From JAQGMV01 sp050260255 (GTDB lineage: Bacteria > Pseudomonadota > Gammaproteobacteria > Burkholderiales > SG8-41), in assembly GCA_050260255.1 (NCBI GenBank), contig JBLNBW010000080.1, forward strand, positions 1 through 9,441: a DNA stretch of 9,441 nucleotides, written 5' to 3'. How positions within the stretch are numbered: the stretch's first letter is position 1; each line of letters starts with the position of its first letter. The position numbers and the translations under genes were made by a program. The notes below the pieces were generated by a model that made no database searches, was not told the DNA's origin, and saw only the letters and a list, made by a program, of their open reading frames with translations. Positions 1 through 5,819 of this stretch are shown one piece after another.

Positions 1-64
1 GCTCCGGAAGCAACGGCTCGATGATCGCCCACTGTTCGTCGTTCAGTTCTTCTCGGCGTGCCAT
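1..64 (-). CDS. IS5-family transposase, N-terminal fragment (cut by window edge)
   Basis: The minus strand reads ATG at 64-62 and continues open to the left edge for 21 codons, giving MARREELNDEQWAIIEPLLP and one further Glu. This opening, with the pattern L-[ST/N]-D-E-[QE]-W-x-x-I-x-P-L-L-P, is the typical N-terminus of IS5-family DDE transposases (the DUF4096-type N-terminal domain). The catalytic DDE residues would lie outside the window, so it cannot be said here whether the gene is intact. It is transcribed away from the metallophosphoesterase gene. The call rests on recognising the short N-terminal motif only, but that motif is distinctive. Confidence 0.82.
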   Translation of the reverse strand, partial: MARREELNDEQWAIIEPLLPE

Positions 65-121
65 GCCGAGACCGTACCAATGATTTCAACCAAGTACAAC
101 GGTTTTTGAGATAGCTTCTAG
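1..121 (-). mobile_element. End of an IS5-family insertion sequence
   Basis: The transposase start is followed, moving outward, by about 55 non-coding bases that probably contain the terminal inverted repeat. The outermost stretch on the minus strand reads AAGCTATCTCAAAAACCG (117 down to 100) and is bordered by CTAG at 118-121, a plausible short target duplication for some IS5-family elements. The other end is outside the window, so the inverted repeat and target duplication cannot be confirmed and the exact boundary is an inference. Confidence 0.5.
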
Positions 122-145
122 CGAAAACGAACGTGAGGCATCGCC

Positions 146-658
146 TTGAAGATTTGCATCCTGTCAGACAGCCATGACCATCGAGAGCCGCTTGCCGCGG
201 CCGTGAAGGAGGCGAAACGGCTAGGCGCCGAAGCGATACTGCATTGCGGCGATCTCGTGGCGCCATCGACGCTGCACGCCATCACCGCCTTCGAGCTGCC
301 GCTGCACATCATTCATGGCAACAACATGGGCGATGTTTACCACTTGTGGAGGTTCACGCAGCAGCTTCCGAACCGGATGCACTATCACGGACAGGACGCG
401 GCGCTCACGCTCGCGCAGCGGCGGATATTCATGGTGCACTACCCGCACTATGCCAAAGCCATGGCGCTCACCGGGGACTACGACCTCGTGTGCAACGGCC
501 ACGAGCATCGCGCAATCATAGAACGCATCCGTAATGTCAAAGGCGGCGAAACGCTGCGCATCGACCCGGGCACGGTCGCAGGCGTCAGCGCGCCGCCGAC
601 GTACGTCTTCGGCGATCTCGCCACCCTCGAGTTCGAGATTCGCCAGGTTTCTCTGTAG
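146..658 (+). CDS. YfcE/MJ0936-type metallophosphoesterase
   Basis: A 170-residue protein of the calcineurin-like phosphoesterase superfamily, in the small single-domain YfcE/MJ0936 group. These are cytoplasmic metal-dependent phosphodiesterases, usually of unknown physiological substrate. The metal-binding motifs appear in order: D8-x-H10 (LSDSHDH), G-D36 (HCGDLV), GN59 (HGNNMGD), H98 (MVHYPH) and GHEH with H119 and H121. The third motif is GNNMGD instead of the usual GN-[HCN]-[DE], so the Asp is displaced. The start is TTG at 146, because an in-frame TGA lies at 134-136 and the next Met is residue 61. A GTGAGG ribosome binding site at 133-138 supports it. The insertion sequence ends about 25 bp upstream, so the native promoter may be lost or replaced. 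The family call is firm; the substrate is unknown. Confidence 0.88.
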   Translation: MKICILSDSHDHREPLAAAVKEAKRLGAEAILHCGDLVAPSTLHAITAFELPLHIIHGNNMGDVYHLWRFTQQLPNRMHYHGQDAALTLAQRRIFMVHYPHYAKAMALTGDYDLVCNGHEHRAIIERIRNVKGGETLRIDPGTVAGVSAPPTYVFGDLATLEFEIRQVSL

Positions 659-698
659 CAGACGCCGGGGACACGGCTTGGTCCGGGAGTGCGCGCGC

Positions 699-728
699 TT
701 GCCGGCGCGGCGGGACGAACTTTATCCT
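699..728 (+). promoter_or_regulatory. Candidate sigma-70 promoter for the Rho-N-like gene
   Basis: TTGCCG at 699-704 (4 of 6 matches to TTGACA) and TATCCT at 723-728 (4 of 6 to TATAAT) are separated by 18 bp. A start near 735 would give a leader of about 25 bases holding the strong ribosome binding site at 746-754. Both hexamers are imperfect. Confidence 0.35.
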
Positions 729-760
729 TGTACGCGCGATGGACCTAAAGGAGGCACGCA

Positions 761-1084
761 ATGGCGCATACCTACGAAGAGCTGAAAGGGAAGACGCTGG
801 CGGAGCTGCGGGAGATCGCCGCCGGCGTGGAGAACGAGGCCGTCCAGGGCTACACGCAGATGAACAAGGACCACCTGCTCGTCGCCCTGTGCAAGGCGCT
901 CGGCATCGACATGAAAGCGCATCATGAGGTGGTAGGGCTGGACAAGACCACCATCAAATCACGCATCAAGGCGTTAAAGCAGCAGCGTGACGAGGCGCTC
1001 TCAGCGCACGACAGCGCAAAGCTCAAGACGGTCCGGCGCCAGATACACCGGCTGAAGCGGGAGATCCACAAGGCTACGGTGTAG
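761..1084 (+). CDS. Small Rho-N/SAP-like domain protein
   Basis: A 107-residue, basic, highly helical cytoplasmic protein. Residues 12-50 (TLAELREIAAGVENEAVQGY, then MNKDHLLVALCKALGI) have the helix-extended-helix layout of the Rho termination factor N-terminal (SAP-like) domain, which in Rho binds nucleic acid. Residues about 62-104 form a charged helix pair (IKSRIKALKQQRDEALSAHD, then LKTVRRQIHRLKREIH) likely to make a coiled coil. There is no ATPase domain, so this is not Rho itself. Stand-alone small proteins of this type occur in many bacteria without a known function; a nucleic-acid-binding role is inferred from the fold. The start is well fixed by TAAAGGAGG at 746-754, six bases before the ATG. 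It stands alone, 102 bp after the phosphoesterase gene and followed by a GC-rich hairpin. Confidence 0.8.
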   Translation: MAHTYEELKGKTLAELREIAAGVENEAVQGYTQMNKDHLLVALCKALGIDMKAHHEVVGLDKTTIKSRIKALKQQRDEALSAHDSAKLKTVRRQIHRLKREIHKATV

Positions 1085-1095
1085 CGGGAGATGAT

Positions 1096-1135
1096 GCCGC
1101 GCCGCTGGTGAGGGCGCTGTGATGCGCGGCGCGGC
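1096..1135 (+). terminator. GC-rich hairpin downstream of the Rho-N-like gene
   Basis: GCCGCGCCGC (1096-1105) and GCGGCGCGGC (1126-1135) are perfect 10-bp inverted repeats around a 20-base loop, 11 bases after the stop codon. No T-tract follows directly (TTCAATGG), so it is either a non-canonical terminator, an mRNA-stabilising 3' structure, or a transcript-end barrier acting with Rho. Confidence 0.4.
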
Positions 1136-1220
1136 TTCAATGGCCGCCTTCTTAAGCCTCGTTTAAGCACTGTGCGGGAGACTGCACGCTCTCGATATCC
1201 TTATGCAGGTGTGTGCAGTC

Positions 1221-2057
1221 ATGACGCCCTTCAGACAGTTCTTGTGGGCGGGCCTGCTGTTCGCGACGATCGCATTTGCTGCAGCGGCATCTGCGGCCCC
1301 CGAGCCGACGATACACGACGTGTATCAGGCAGCCGAGGCGGGGAAGCTCTCCGAAGCGCAGGCGATGATGGACACCGTGCTGCGCAATCACCCGAACAGT
1401 GCGAAGGCGCACTACGTGCAGGCGGAATTGCTGGCGAAGCAGGGCAAGCTCACGAGCGCCGGCATGGAGTTGAAGATCGCCGAGCGCCTCGCGCCCGGCC
1501 TGCCGTTTGCGAACAAACAGGCGGTCGAGAGTCTCCGACGGCGCATTTCCGAGGCGCAGGTCGCAGGCCGCGCGCCGTCCCGGTTGGTGTCGGCGTCGAC
1601 CGAGCGGTCGGGCGGAATCCCGATGAGCACGGTACTCATCGGCATCGCGGTAATTGCCGCGATCGCCGTCTTCGTGCGCGCGATGCGGCAGCGCGCGTAT
1701 CGACCCGCGTTGCCTGCCGACGGGCCGAGTTATGGAGCGGGGACCGCCGCAGTCGGGCCATCCGGGCCGTCCGGCATGGCGAGTACTTCCGGCCTCGGGT
1801 CGAGCGTGCTCCGCGGCCTCGCAACCGGTGCGGCGCTGGGGGCCGGCATGGTGGCCGGCGAATCGCTCATGCACCGGTTCACGGACCGCGATCGGGCATC
1901 GACCACCGAACCCTTCGCGGACCACGGCAAGCTATCGACCAGCGATGATTTCTCGCCGAACTGGAGCAGAGTCGCGGACGATCTGGGCGGCAACGACTTC
2001 GGCATCGCCGACGACGGCTCGTGGGACGATAGCGCGTCGAGCGGCGATTGGACCTAG
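1221..2057 (+). CDS. Exported TPR protein with one membrane segment and acidic tail
   Basis: I do not recognise a named family. Numbering from an in-frame ATG at 1203, residues 7-32 form a signal peptide (MTPFRQFLWAGLLFATIAFA, then AAASA before APEP). Residues 36-103 form two TPR-like helical hairpins (VYQAAEAGKLSEAQAMMDTV, then HYVQAELLAKQGKLTSAGME). Residues 141-160 are a transmembrane helix, 171-200 are Gly/Ser/Pro-rich, 201-220 are a Gly/Ala-rich hydrophobic stretch, and the end is Asp/Ser/Trp-rich (DFGIADDGSWDDSASSGDWT). The Gly/Ala stretch and the closing tail resemble those of DUF2076-like and similar envelope proteins. I prefer the ATG at 1221 over 1203: it has AGGTG at 1207-1211, nine bases upstream, and a cleaner signal peptide, while 1203 has no ribosome binding site. 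The TPR units probably mediate protein contacts in the periplasm. It is monocistronic as far as can be seen and convergent with the next gene. Confidence 0.75.
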   Translation: MTPFRQFLWAGLLFATIAFAAAASAAPEPTIHDVYQAAEAGKLSEAQAMMDTVLRNHPNSAKAHYVQAELLAKQGKLTSAGMELKIAERLAPGLPFANKQAVESLRRRISEAQVAGRAPSRLVSASTERSGGIPMSTVLIGIAVIAAIAVFVRAMRQRAYRPALPADGPSYGAGTAAVGPSGPSGMASTSGLGSSVLRGLATGAALGAGMVAGESLMHRFTDRDRASTTEPFADHGKLSTSDDFSPNWSRVADDLGGNDFGIADDGSWDDSASSGDWT

Positions 2058-2105
2058 AGAGGCGGCGCCCGGCGTAGCCTCAGACGACCCCCGGCTCGTG
2101 GCTCG

Positions 2106-2131
2106 GCACCTCGCCCGGCAGTGCGAGGTGC
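2106..2131. terminator. Hairpin between convergent genes
   Basis: GCACCTCGC (2106-2114) and GCGAGGTGC (2123-2131) pair perfectly over 9 bp with an 8-base loop. The hairpin lies in the 138-bp gap between the convergent TPR and DUF2934 genes. It has no T-tract on either side, so terminator function is inferred from position and stem strength only. Confidence 0.45.
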
Positions 2132-2195
2132 GGCGACTAATGCGGCGCATGCCCGCTTTTCGCTCGCGCCTCGACCGTGTTTTACGGCTTGAGGG

Positions 2196-2594
2196 TCAGA
2201 CCCTGCGCTCGATGCCGCGAAGTTCGGCTTCGGCTTCGAACCAGTCCATTTCTTCCCCGCCCGGGGCGAAGCCGCGGCGCTCGGCACGGTAATACGCCGC
2301 TTCGGCAATCATCCGATGAAGGATATCGGGCGTGGGCGCTTCGGCAGACGGTGCCGCGCCGCCTTGCAGTGCGTGGCTCATGGCCTCCATGGCAGCCGGT
2401 GCTTGCGTCGTGGTGCTTTGGCTTACGCTCGCTCCCACGCGGTTGGTCTCTTGCGACCTCGCCGCTTTCTTTGCTGTGGTCTTGGCGGCTTTGCCTGCGC
2501 TCTTTACCGCATTGGTTTTCTTCTCGCTGTTGGCGTCGGTGTCTGTGGGTTTGCGCGCAGCAGTCGTGCTCCGCGATTTCCTGGCGGTCGTCAT
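2196..2594 (-). CDS. DUF2934 protein with Lys/Ala-rich N-terminal tail
   Basis: A 132-residue protein of two parts. Residues 1-85 are low-complexity, rich in Lys, Ala, Thr and Ser (AVKSAGKAAKTTAKKAARSQ), like a histone H1-type or otherwise disordered basic tail. Residues about 88-128 match the short DUF2934 module: IAEAAYYRAERRGFAPGGEE followed by MDWFEAEAEL, with the family's I-A-x-x-A-Y-x-x-A-x-x-R-G pattern and a closing DW-x-E-A-E. The function of DUF2934 is unknown; the basic tail suggests contact with DNA or another polyanion, which is inference. The ATG at 2594 is supported by AGAGGA on the minus strand (2603-2598), three bases upstream. It runs convergent to the TPR gene and divergent from the GTPase gene. 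Confidence 0.82.
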   Translation of the reverse strand: MTTARKSRSTTAARKPTDTDANSEKKTNAVKSAGKAAKTTAKKAARSQETNRVGASVSQSTTTQAPAAMEAMSHALQGGAAPSAEAPTPDILHRMIAEAAYYRAERRGFAPGGEEMDWFEAEAELRGIERRV

Positions 2595-2837
2595 GTGTCC
2601 TCTGCTTGGTAGTTCGTCGTGCTGATGTGGTGCTCGAAGAGCAAGGCGTGATCGAGAAGGAATCTAACATATCGCCGAGTGCATTTTTAGGGGTGCGGCT
2701 CACGCACCGCAGTTAATTTGCGCGCACCTGCGACACGCATGCCTTACCGGCGCGCGTCGTGTCGTCGTCGAGAGACATCGGCGATGCGCGTGTCGGAAAA
2801 TTTGACAAGCCTCCTCTGAAAATCGCGATGTCGGCGG
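2595..2837. other. Divergent intergenic region between DUF2934 and GTPase genes
   Basis: About 240 bases without a credible gene. They hold a perfect 6-bp inverted repeat, GGTGCG (2692-2697) and CGCACC (2703-2708), with a 5-base loop and an AT-rich flank (TTTTTAG at 2684-2690, TTAATTTG at 2713-2720). A TTGACA hexamer sits at 2802-2807 but has no good -10 at normal spacing. For the minus-strand gene, AT-rich sequence around 2661-2673 may hold a -10, but no clear -35 partner was seen. Confidence 0.5.
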
Positions 2838-2846
2838 TGCTAAAGT
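2838..2846 (+). promoter_or_regulatory. Extended -10 element placing the RNA start at the GTPase ATG
   Basis: TGCTAAAGT (2838-2846) is an extended -10: TG, one base, then TAAAGT, 4 of 6 matches to TATAAT. The ATG of the GTPase starts at 2853, seven bases after the hexamer, where transcription would be expected to begin. No Shine-Dalgarno sequence precedes this ATG. Together these suggest a leaderless mRNA. Confidence 0.4.
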
Positions 2847-2852
2847 ACCGAC

Positions 2853-3875
2853 ATGCCCGCCAACCTGTCGCCTGAGTACAAGGCAGCAGAGGCTGCCTTC
2901 CGCAAGGCGCGCGATCCGATGGAGCGCCTCGAGCATTTGCGCGAAATGCTGCGCGTGATGCCCAAGCACAAAGGCACGGACCATCTGCAGGCGGATCTCA
3001 AGCAGCGCATCAAGGCGCTCTCGGAAGAACTGGAAGGAGCAGCGAAAGGCGGTGCGGCGCGCACTGGACCGGCGCTGGTCATTCGACCCGAGGGGGCTGG
3101 ACAGATCGCGCTCATCGGTCCGCCGAACGCGGGCAAATCGCAGCTCCACGCGCGGCTCACTGGCTCTCACGCTCAGGTTGCGCCGTATCCTTACACGACC
3201 CTTTATCCGGCGCCCGGCATGGCGTCGTACGAGGACATACACTTTCAGCTGATCGATCTGCCCGCGATTTCGCCCGAGCATCCGGTGCCGTGGCTTGCGA
3301 GCGCGTTGCAGACCGCCGATGGCGCTTTCGTGATCATCGACATCTCGGATCCGGGCTGCACCGAGCATGTCGACATGGTCTGCAGCGAGCTTGGGAAGAT
3401 GCAGGTGACGTTCACCGCCGCGTGGCCTGCCGATCCACGCCCGACCGAAAACGAAGACAGTGCGAATCCGTTCGCAATCCGGCTGCCGGTGCTGCTGCTC
3501 GCAAACAAAAGCGATCTGGTTTCCGACGCGGATGCGGAGTGCCGTACGTTTTGCGATCTGACGGGTCTTGCCTATCCCGCGATGCCCGTGTCCGCTACTA
3601 CGGGTCAGGGTCTCGCGCAGTTGGGGCGCTGGCTCTTCGAAAAGCTCGGGGTGGTGCGGGTGTACACCAAGGCACCGGGAAAACCCGTCGAGAAGCGGCA
3701 TCCGTTCACGTTGAGGACCGGACAGACGATTAACGAGGTGGCGCGTCTCGTCCACAAGGAACTTGCCGACGCGTTGAAATACGCCCGCGTGTGGGATCGT
3801 TCAGGACATGGCGGTCAGCACGTCGGACGCGAGCATGTGGTGCACGACGGCGACGTCGTCGAGCTGCATTCGTAA
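2853..3875 (+). CDS. DRG/Obg-like GTPase with C-terminal TGS domain
   Basis: A 340-residue cytoplasmic GTPase. Residues 1-65 are a charged helical region (SPEYKAAEAAFRKARDPMER). The G domain follows. G1 is GPPNAGKS at 89-96. G2 lies in YPYTTLYP at 112-119. G3 is DLPA at 135-138, with Ala where most GTPases have Gly. G4 is NKSD at 218-221, and G5 is SAT at 247-249. Residues about 266-340 form a TGS domain (VVRVYTKAPGKPVEKRHPFT, ending GDVVELHS), the ubiquitin-like module of DRG, ThrRS and SpoT proteins that contacts RNA or the ribosome. The layout matches bacterial TGS-domain GTPases related to DRG; Obg itself has a glycine-rich N-terminal domain that is absent here. The ribosome or RNA link is family-based inference. 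The ATG at 2853 is the only good start and seems leaderless. The next gene begins 60 bp downstream with no terminator between, so the two may be cotranscribed. Confidence 0.9.
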   Translation: MPANLSPEYKAAEAAFRKARDPMERLEHLREMLRVMPKHKGTDHLQADLKQRIKALSEELEGAAKGGAARTGPALVIRPEGAGQIALIGPPNAGKSQLHARLTGSHAQVAPYPYTTLYPAPGMASYEDIHFQLIDLPAISPEHPVPWLASALQTADGAFVIIDISDPGCTEHVDMVCSELGKMQVTFTAAWPADPRPTENEDSANPFAIRLPVLLLANKSDLVSDADAECRTFCDLTGLAYPAMPVSATTGQGLAQLGRWLFEKLGVVRVYTKAPGKPVEKRHPFTLRTGQTINEVARLVHKELADALKYARVWDRSGHGGQHVGREHVVHDGDVVELHS

Positions 3876-3935
3876 CCGCACGGCTTCTCTCTTGCTTCCC
3901 CGCCCCGGTGGAAGACGGGCCACGGGAGGCGTGCG

Positions 3936-4568
3936 ATGAAAGCCGGCATTTTGATTCTTGCGACGGCGGGATGGAGCACTTTCAGCGCCGCGGCGGCAGA
4001 CCGCTGGTCGGTGGAAGCCTACCTGGGCGACGCGTACAACTTCCACACTCGCCTCAAAGTCGAGCAGGACGGCGGATATTCGCGCTCGGTCACCGCTCGG
4101 TACGATACCCGGGGATTCGAAGCGCCGGTGTATTACCTGTTGCGTGTCGCCCGGTGGACCGACGACCGGGCCTGGGAATTCTCTCTTACGCATCACAAGC
4201 TCTACCTGCAAAACCCGCCGAGCGGCGTGAGCTCGCTGTCGGTGAGCCATGGTTTCAACATACTTGCCGTAACCCGCGCGTATAGAGCCGGAGACTGGGT
4301 CTACCGTTTCGGCGCCGGGCCGGTCGTCACACACGCGGAAGGCACCATCAACGGCGTCGGCTATGACGGCCCGTACAAGTTCGCCGGCGCGGCCCTGATG
4401 GCAGGCGGGGGACGGCGCTTCTATCTCGGCAAGTCGACGTATTTCTCCGTCGAGGCCATGGCGACCGCGGCCTACGCCTCCCCGAAGATGAGCGGTCCTC
4501 CCGACGCGAAGATCAAGGTATCGAACGTCGCCGTGCACGGGCTTGCAGGCTTCGGCTTCGAGTTCTGA
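3936..4568 (+). CDS. Outer-membrane beta-barrel protein
   Basis: A 210-residue protein with a Sec signal peptide (residues 1-21, cleaved near SAAA/AD). Alternating polar/aromatic strands fill the rest (RWSVEAYLGDAYNFHTRLKV; FEAPVYYLLRVARW; WEFSLTHHKLYLQN; WVYRFGAGPVVTHA; YFSVEAMATAAY). The C-terminus is GLAGFGFEF, ending in Phe with alternating aromatics, as in BAM-assembled barrels. The size fits a barrel of about eight strands, similar in scale to OmpW, OmpX or PagL. I see no catalytic motif that would make it a lipid A deacylase, so the function is unassigned. GGGAGG at 3924-3929 precedes the ATG by six bases. It could be read from the GTPase promoter, but the two proteins have no obvious shared role. 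Confidence 0.8.
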   Translation: MKAGILILATAGWSTFSAAAADRWSVEAYLGDAYNFHTRLKVEQDGGYSRSVTARYDTRGFEAPVYYLLRVARWTDDRAWEFSLTHHKLYLQNPPSGVSSLSVSHGFNILAVTRAYRAGDWVYRFGAGPVVTHAEGTINGVGYDGPYKFAGAALMAGGGRRFYLGKSTYFSVEAMATAAYASPKMSGPPDAKIKVSNVAVHGLAGFGFEF

Positions 4569-4626
4569 TACACCACGGCCGAGGCACTCGAGCTCGCGGC
4601 GGGGCAAGCGTACTTTTCTCGGCTCG

Positions 4627-4655
4627 CTGACAGCGTTTTCGCAGACTGCTACAGT
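4627..4655 (+). promoter_or_regulatory. Sigma-70 promoter for Bug protein 1
   Basis: CTGACA (4627-4632, 5 of 6 to TTGACA) and TACAGT (4650-4655, 4 of 6 to TATAAT) have the ideal 17-bp spacer and an extended TG at 4647-4648. A start near 4662 gives a leader of about 40 bases with GAGGAGGA before the ATG at 4701. This is the best promoter match in the window. Confidence 0.6.
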
Positions 4656-4700
4656 GCCGTCACCACGGAGGACGATCGTATCCATCGAGGAGGAGGAATC

Positions 4701-5675
4701 ATGAAAACGTACAAGGCGGCCCTGGCCGCAATTGTCTTGGCGCTGGCAGGCGCATCGCCGGTCGGCGCTGGCGAAGCGCGCTGGCCGGTCAAGCCGATAC
4801 GGCTGATCGTGCCTTTCCCCAACGGCGCAGCGAGCGATGTGCTGGGCCGCACGCTCGGACAGCGGTTGAGCGAGATGTACGGCCAGCAGTTCATCATCGA
4901 CAATCGGCCGGGAGCGGGTGGCTTGATCGGCAGCGAGCTCATCCGCACCGCCGCACCGGACGGGTACACGCTGGGCATGATCGGGCAGCCGCACCTTTCC
5001 AATGCGCTCATGCGGGATCCCAAGCCATACGATCCGATCAAAGACTACGTCGCCATTTCGCTGGTCGGCATCACGCCCAACGTGCTGGTGATCGGCAAGG
5101 GCGTCAACGCGAAAAATCTCACCGAGCTCATCGCGCTCGCGAAAGCGAATCCCGGCAAGCTCAATTATGGCTCGGCCGGCGTCGGCAGCTCTTCTCATCT
5201 CGCCGGCGCACTCTTCGCCTCGAAAGCGAAGATCGACGTCGTACACGTGCCGTTCCGCCAGGGCGGCGACAGCCGGACCGCGCTCATCAGCGGCGCGATA
5301 CAGTTTTACGTCTATCCGCTGCCCGCCATCGCCGGCATGGTGAAAGCCGGCACGATCAAGGCGCTCGCCATCGCGACGAAGAAGCGCGCAGACGCCATTC
5401 CGGACGTGCCCACGAGTGCGGAAGCAGGCTTCCCGGAATATCAATCGGTGTCGTGGTTCGGCCTGATTGCGCCGCGCGGTGTGTCCAGGCAGCTCGTCTC
5501 GCGCGTGAATGCCGACACTGCGAAGGCGCTGAACGAGCCTGAAATTTCGAAGAAGATCGTCATGCAGGGCGCGGAGCCGTCTCCCAGCACGCCTGCGGAA
5601 TTCGAGAAGATGCAGCGGGACGAATACGCCGAGCTCGGGGCGCTGATCAAGGAAATAGGGATGAAGGCGCAGTGA
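4701..5675 (+). CDS. Bug-family (TctC-like) periplasmic substrate-binding protein 1
   Basis: A 324-residue extracytoplasmic solute receptor of the Bug/TctC family, the usual length. Residues 1-24 are a signal peptide ending near VGAG. Family hallmarks follow: WPVKPIRLIVPFPNGAASDV (28-47, with the ligand-loop PF-x-x-G-A-x-S-D), VIDN-type IIDNRPGAGGLIGSE (65-79), APDGYT (85-90), NYGSAGVGSSSHLAG (155-169), HVPFRQGGD (182-190) and PTSAEAGFPEYQ (237-248). Bug proteins bind small carboxylates, amino acids or amides with high affinity, either for a TctAB membrane pair or as sensory receptors. No TctA or TctB gene lies in the window, so it is an orphan receptor here. The substrate cannot be read from sequence; the neighbouring amidase-family gene hints at a related small amide or carboxylate. 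It has its own promoter, and a GGAGGAGGAA ribosome binding site precedes the start. Confidence 0.93.
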   Translation: MKTYKAALAAIVLALAGASPVGAGEARWPVKPIRLIVPFPNGAASDVLGRTLGQRLSEMYGQQFIIDNRPGAGGLIGSELIRTAAPDGYTLGMIGQPHLSNALMRDPKPYDPIKDYVAISLVGITPNVLVIGKGVNAKNLTELIALAKANPGKLNYGSAGVGSSSHLAGALFASKAKIDVVHVPFRQGGDSRTALISGAIQFYVYPLPAIAGMVKAGTIKALAIATKKRADAIPDVPTSAEAGFPEYQSVSWFGLIAPRGVSRQLVSRVNADTAKALNEPEISKKIVMQGAEPSPSTPAEFEKMQRDEYAELGALIKEIGMKAQ

Positions 5676-5688
5676 CGGTGTCCGGCTA

Positions 5689-5709
5689 GCGCCGCCGCGG
5701 CGACGGCGC
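5689..5709 (+). terminator. GC hairpin after Bug protein 1
   Basis: GCGCCG (5689-5694) and CGGCGC (5704-5709) form a 6-bp stem with a 9-base loop, 13 bases after the stop codon. An alternative inner palindrome, CGCCGCGGCG, lies at 5693-5702. No T-tract follows, so terminator function is only suggested. Confidence 0.3.
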
Positions 5710-5783
5710 GCGTGGGATGCCGCGCTGCCGTCATGCCGGGGATCGTGGCAATTCCGGGCGCTCCGAGAAGAATCTGGGAGCTC

Positions 5784-5789
5784 TATACT
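5784..5789 (+). promoter_or_regulatory. Candidate -10 element for the amidase-family lipoprotein gene
   Basis: TATACT (5784-5789) matches 5 of 6 bases of TATAAT. Transcription from about 5796 would give a leader of roughly 24 bases with the ribosome binding site at 5806-5815. No convincing -35 is seen at normal spacing, so an activator may be needed. Confidence 0.35.
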
Positions 5790-5819
5790 GACCGGGCATC
5801 TTCAAGGGAGGAGGGTCCG

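Noticed and set aside
1152..1948. Open frames on both strands overlapping the TPR gene
   Set aside because: Both are Arg-rich shadows; only the frame at 1221-2057 has a signal peptide, TPR pattern and membrane helix.
2802..2830. TTGACA as the GTPase promoter -35
   Set aside because: No acceptable -10 occurs 16-18 bp downstream; the extended -10 at 2838-2846 is a better explanation.
2700..3755. Minus-strand open frame of 351 codons
   Set aside because: It is antisense to the clearly recognised GTPase and its translation is Arg/His-rich without motifs.
3801..5444. Minus-strand open frame of 547 codons
   Set aside because: It lies antisense to the beta-barrel and Bug 1 genes, its translation is Arg-rich with no family resemblance, and long antisense frames are expected at this GC content.
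5712..5819. Earlier in-frame start for the amidase-family gene
   Set aside because: It would bury the lipoprotein signal 36 residues inside, and the strong ribosome binding site is just before 5820.
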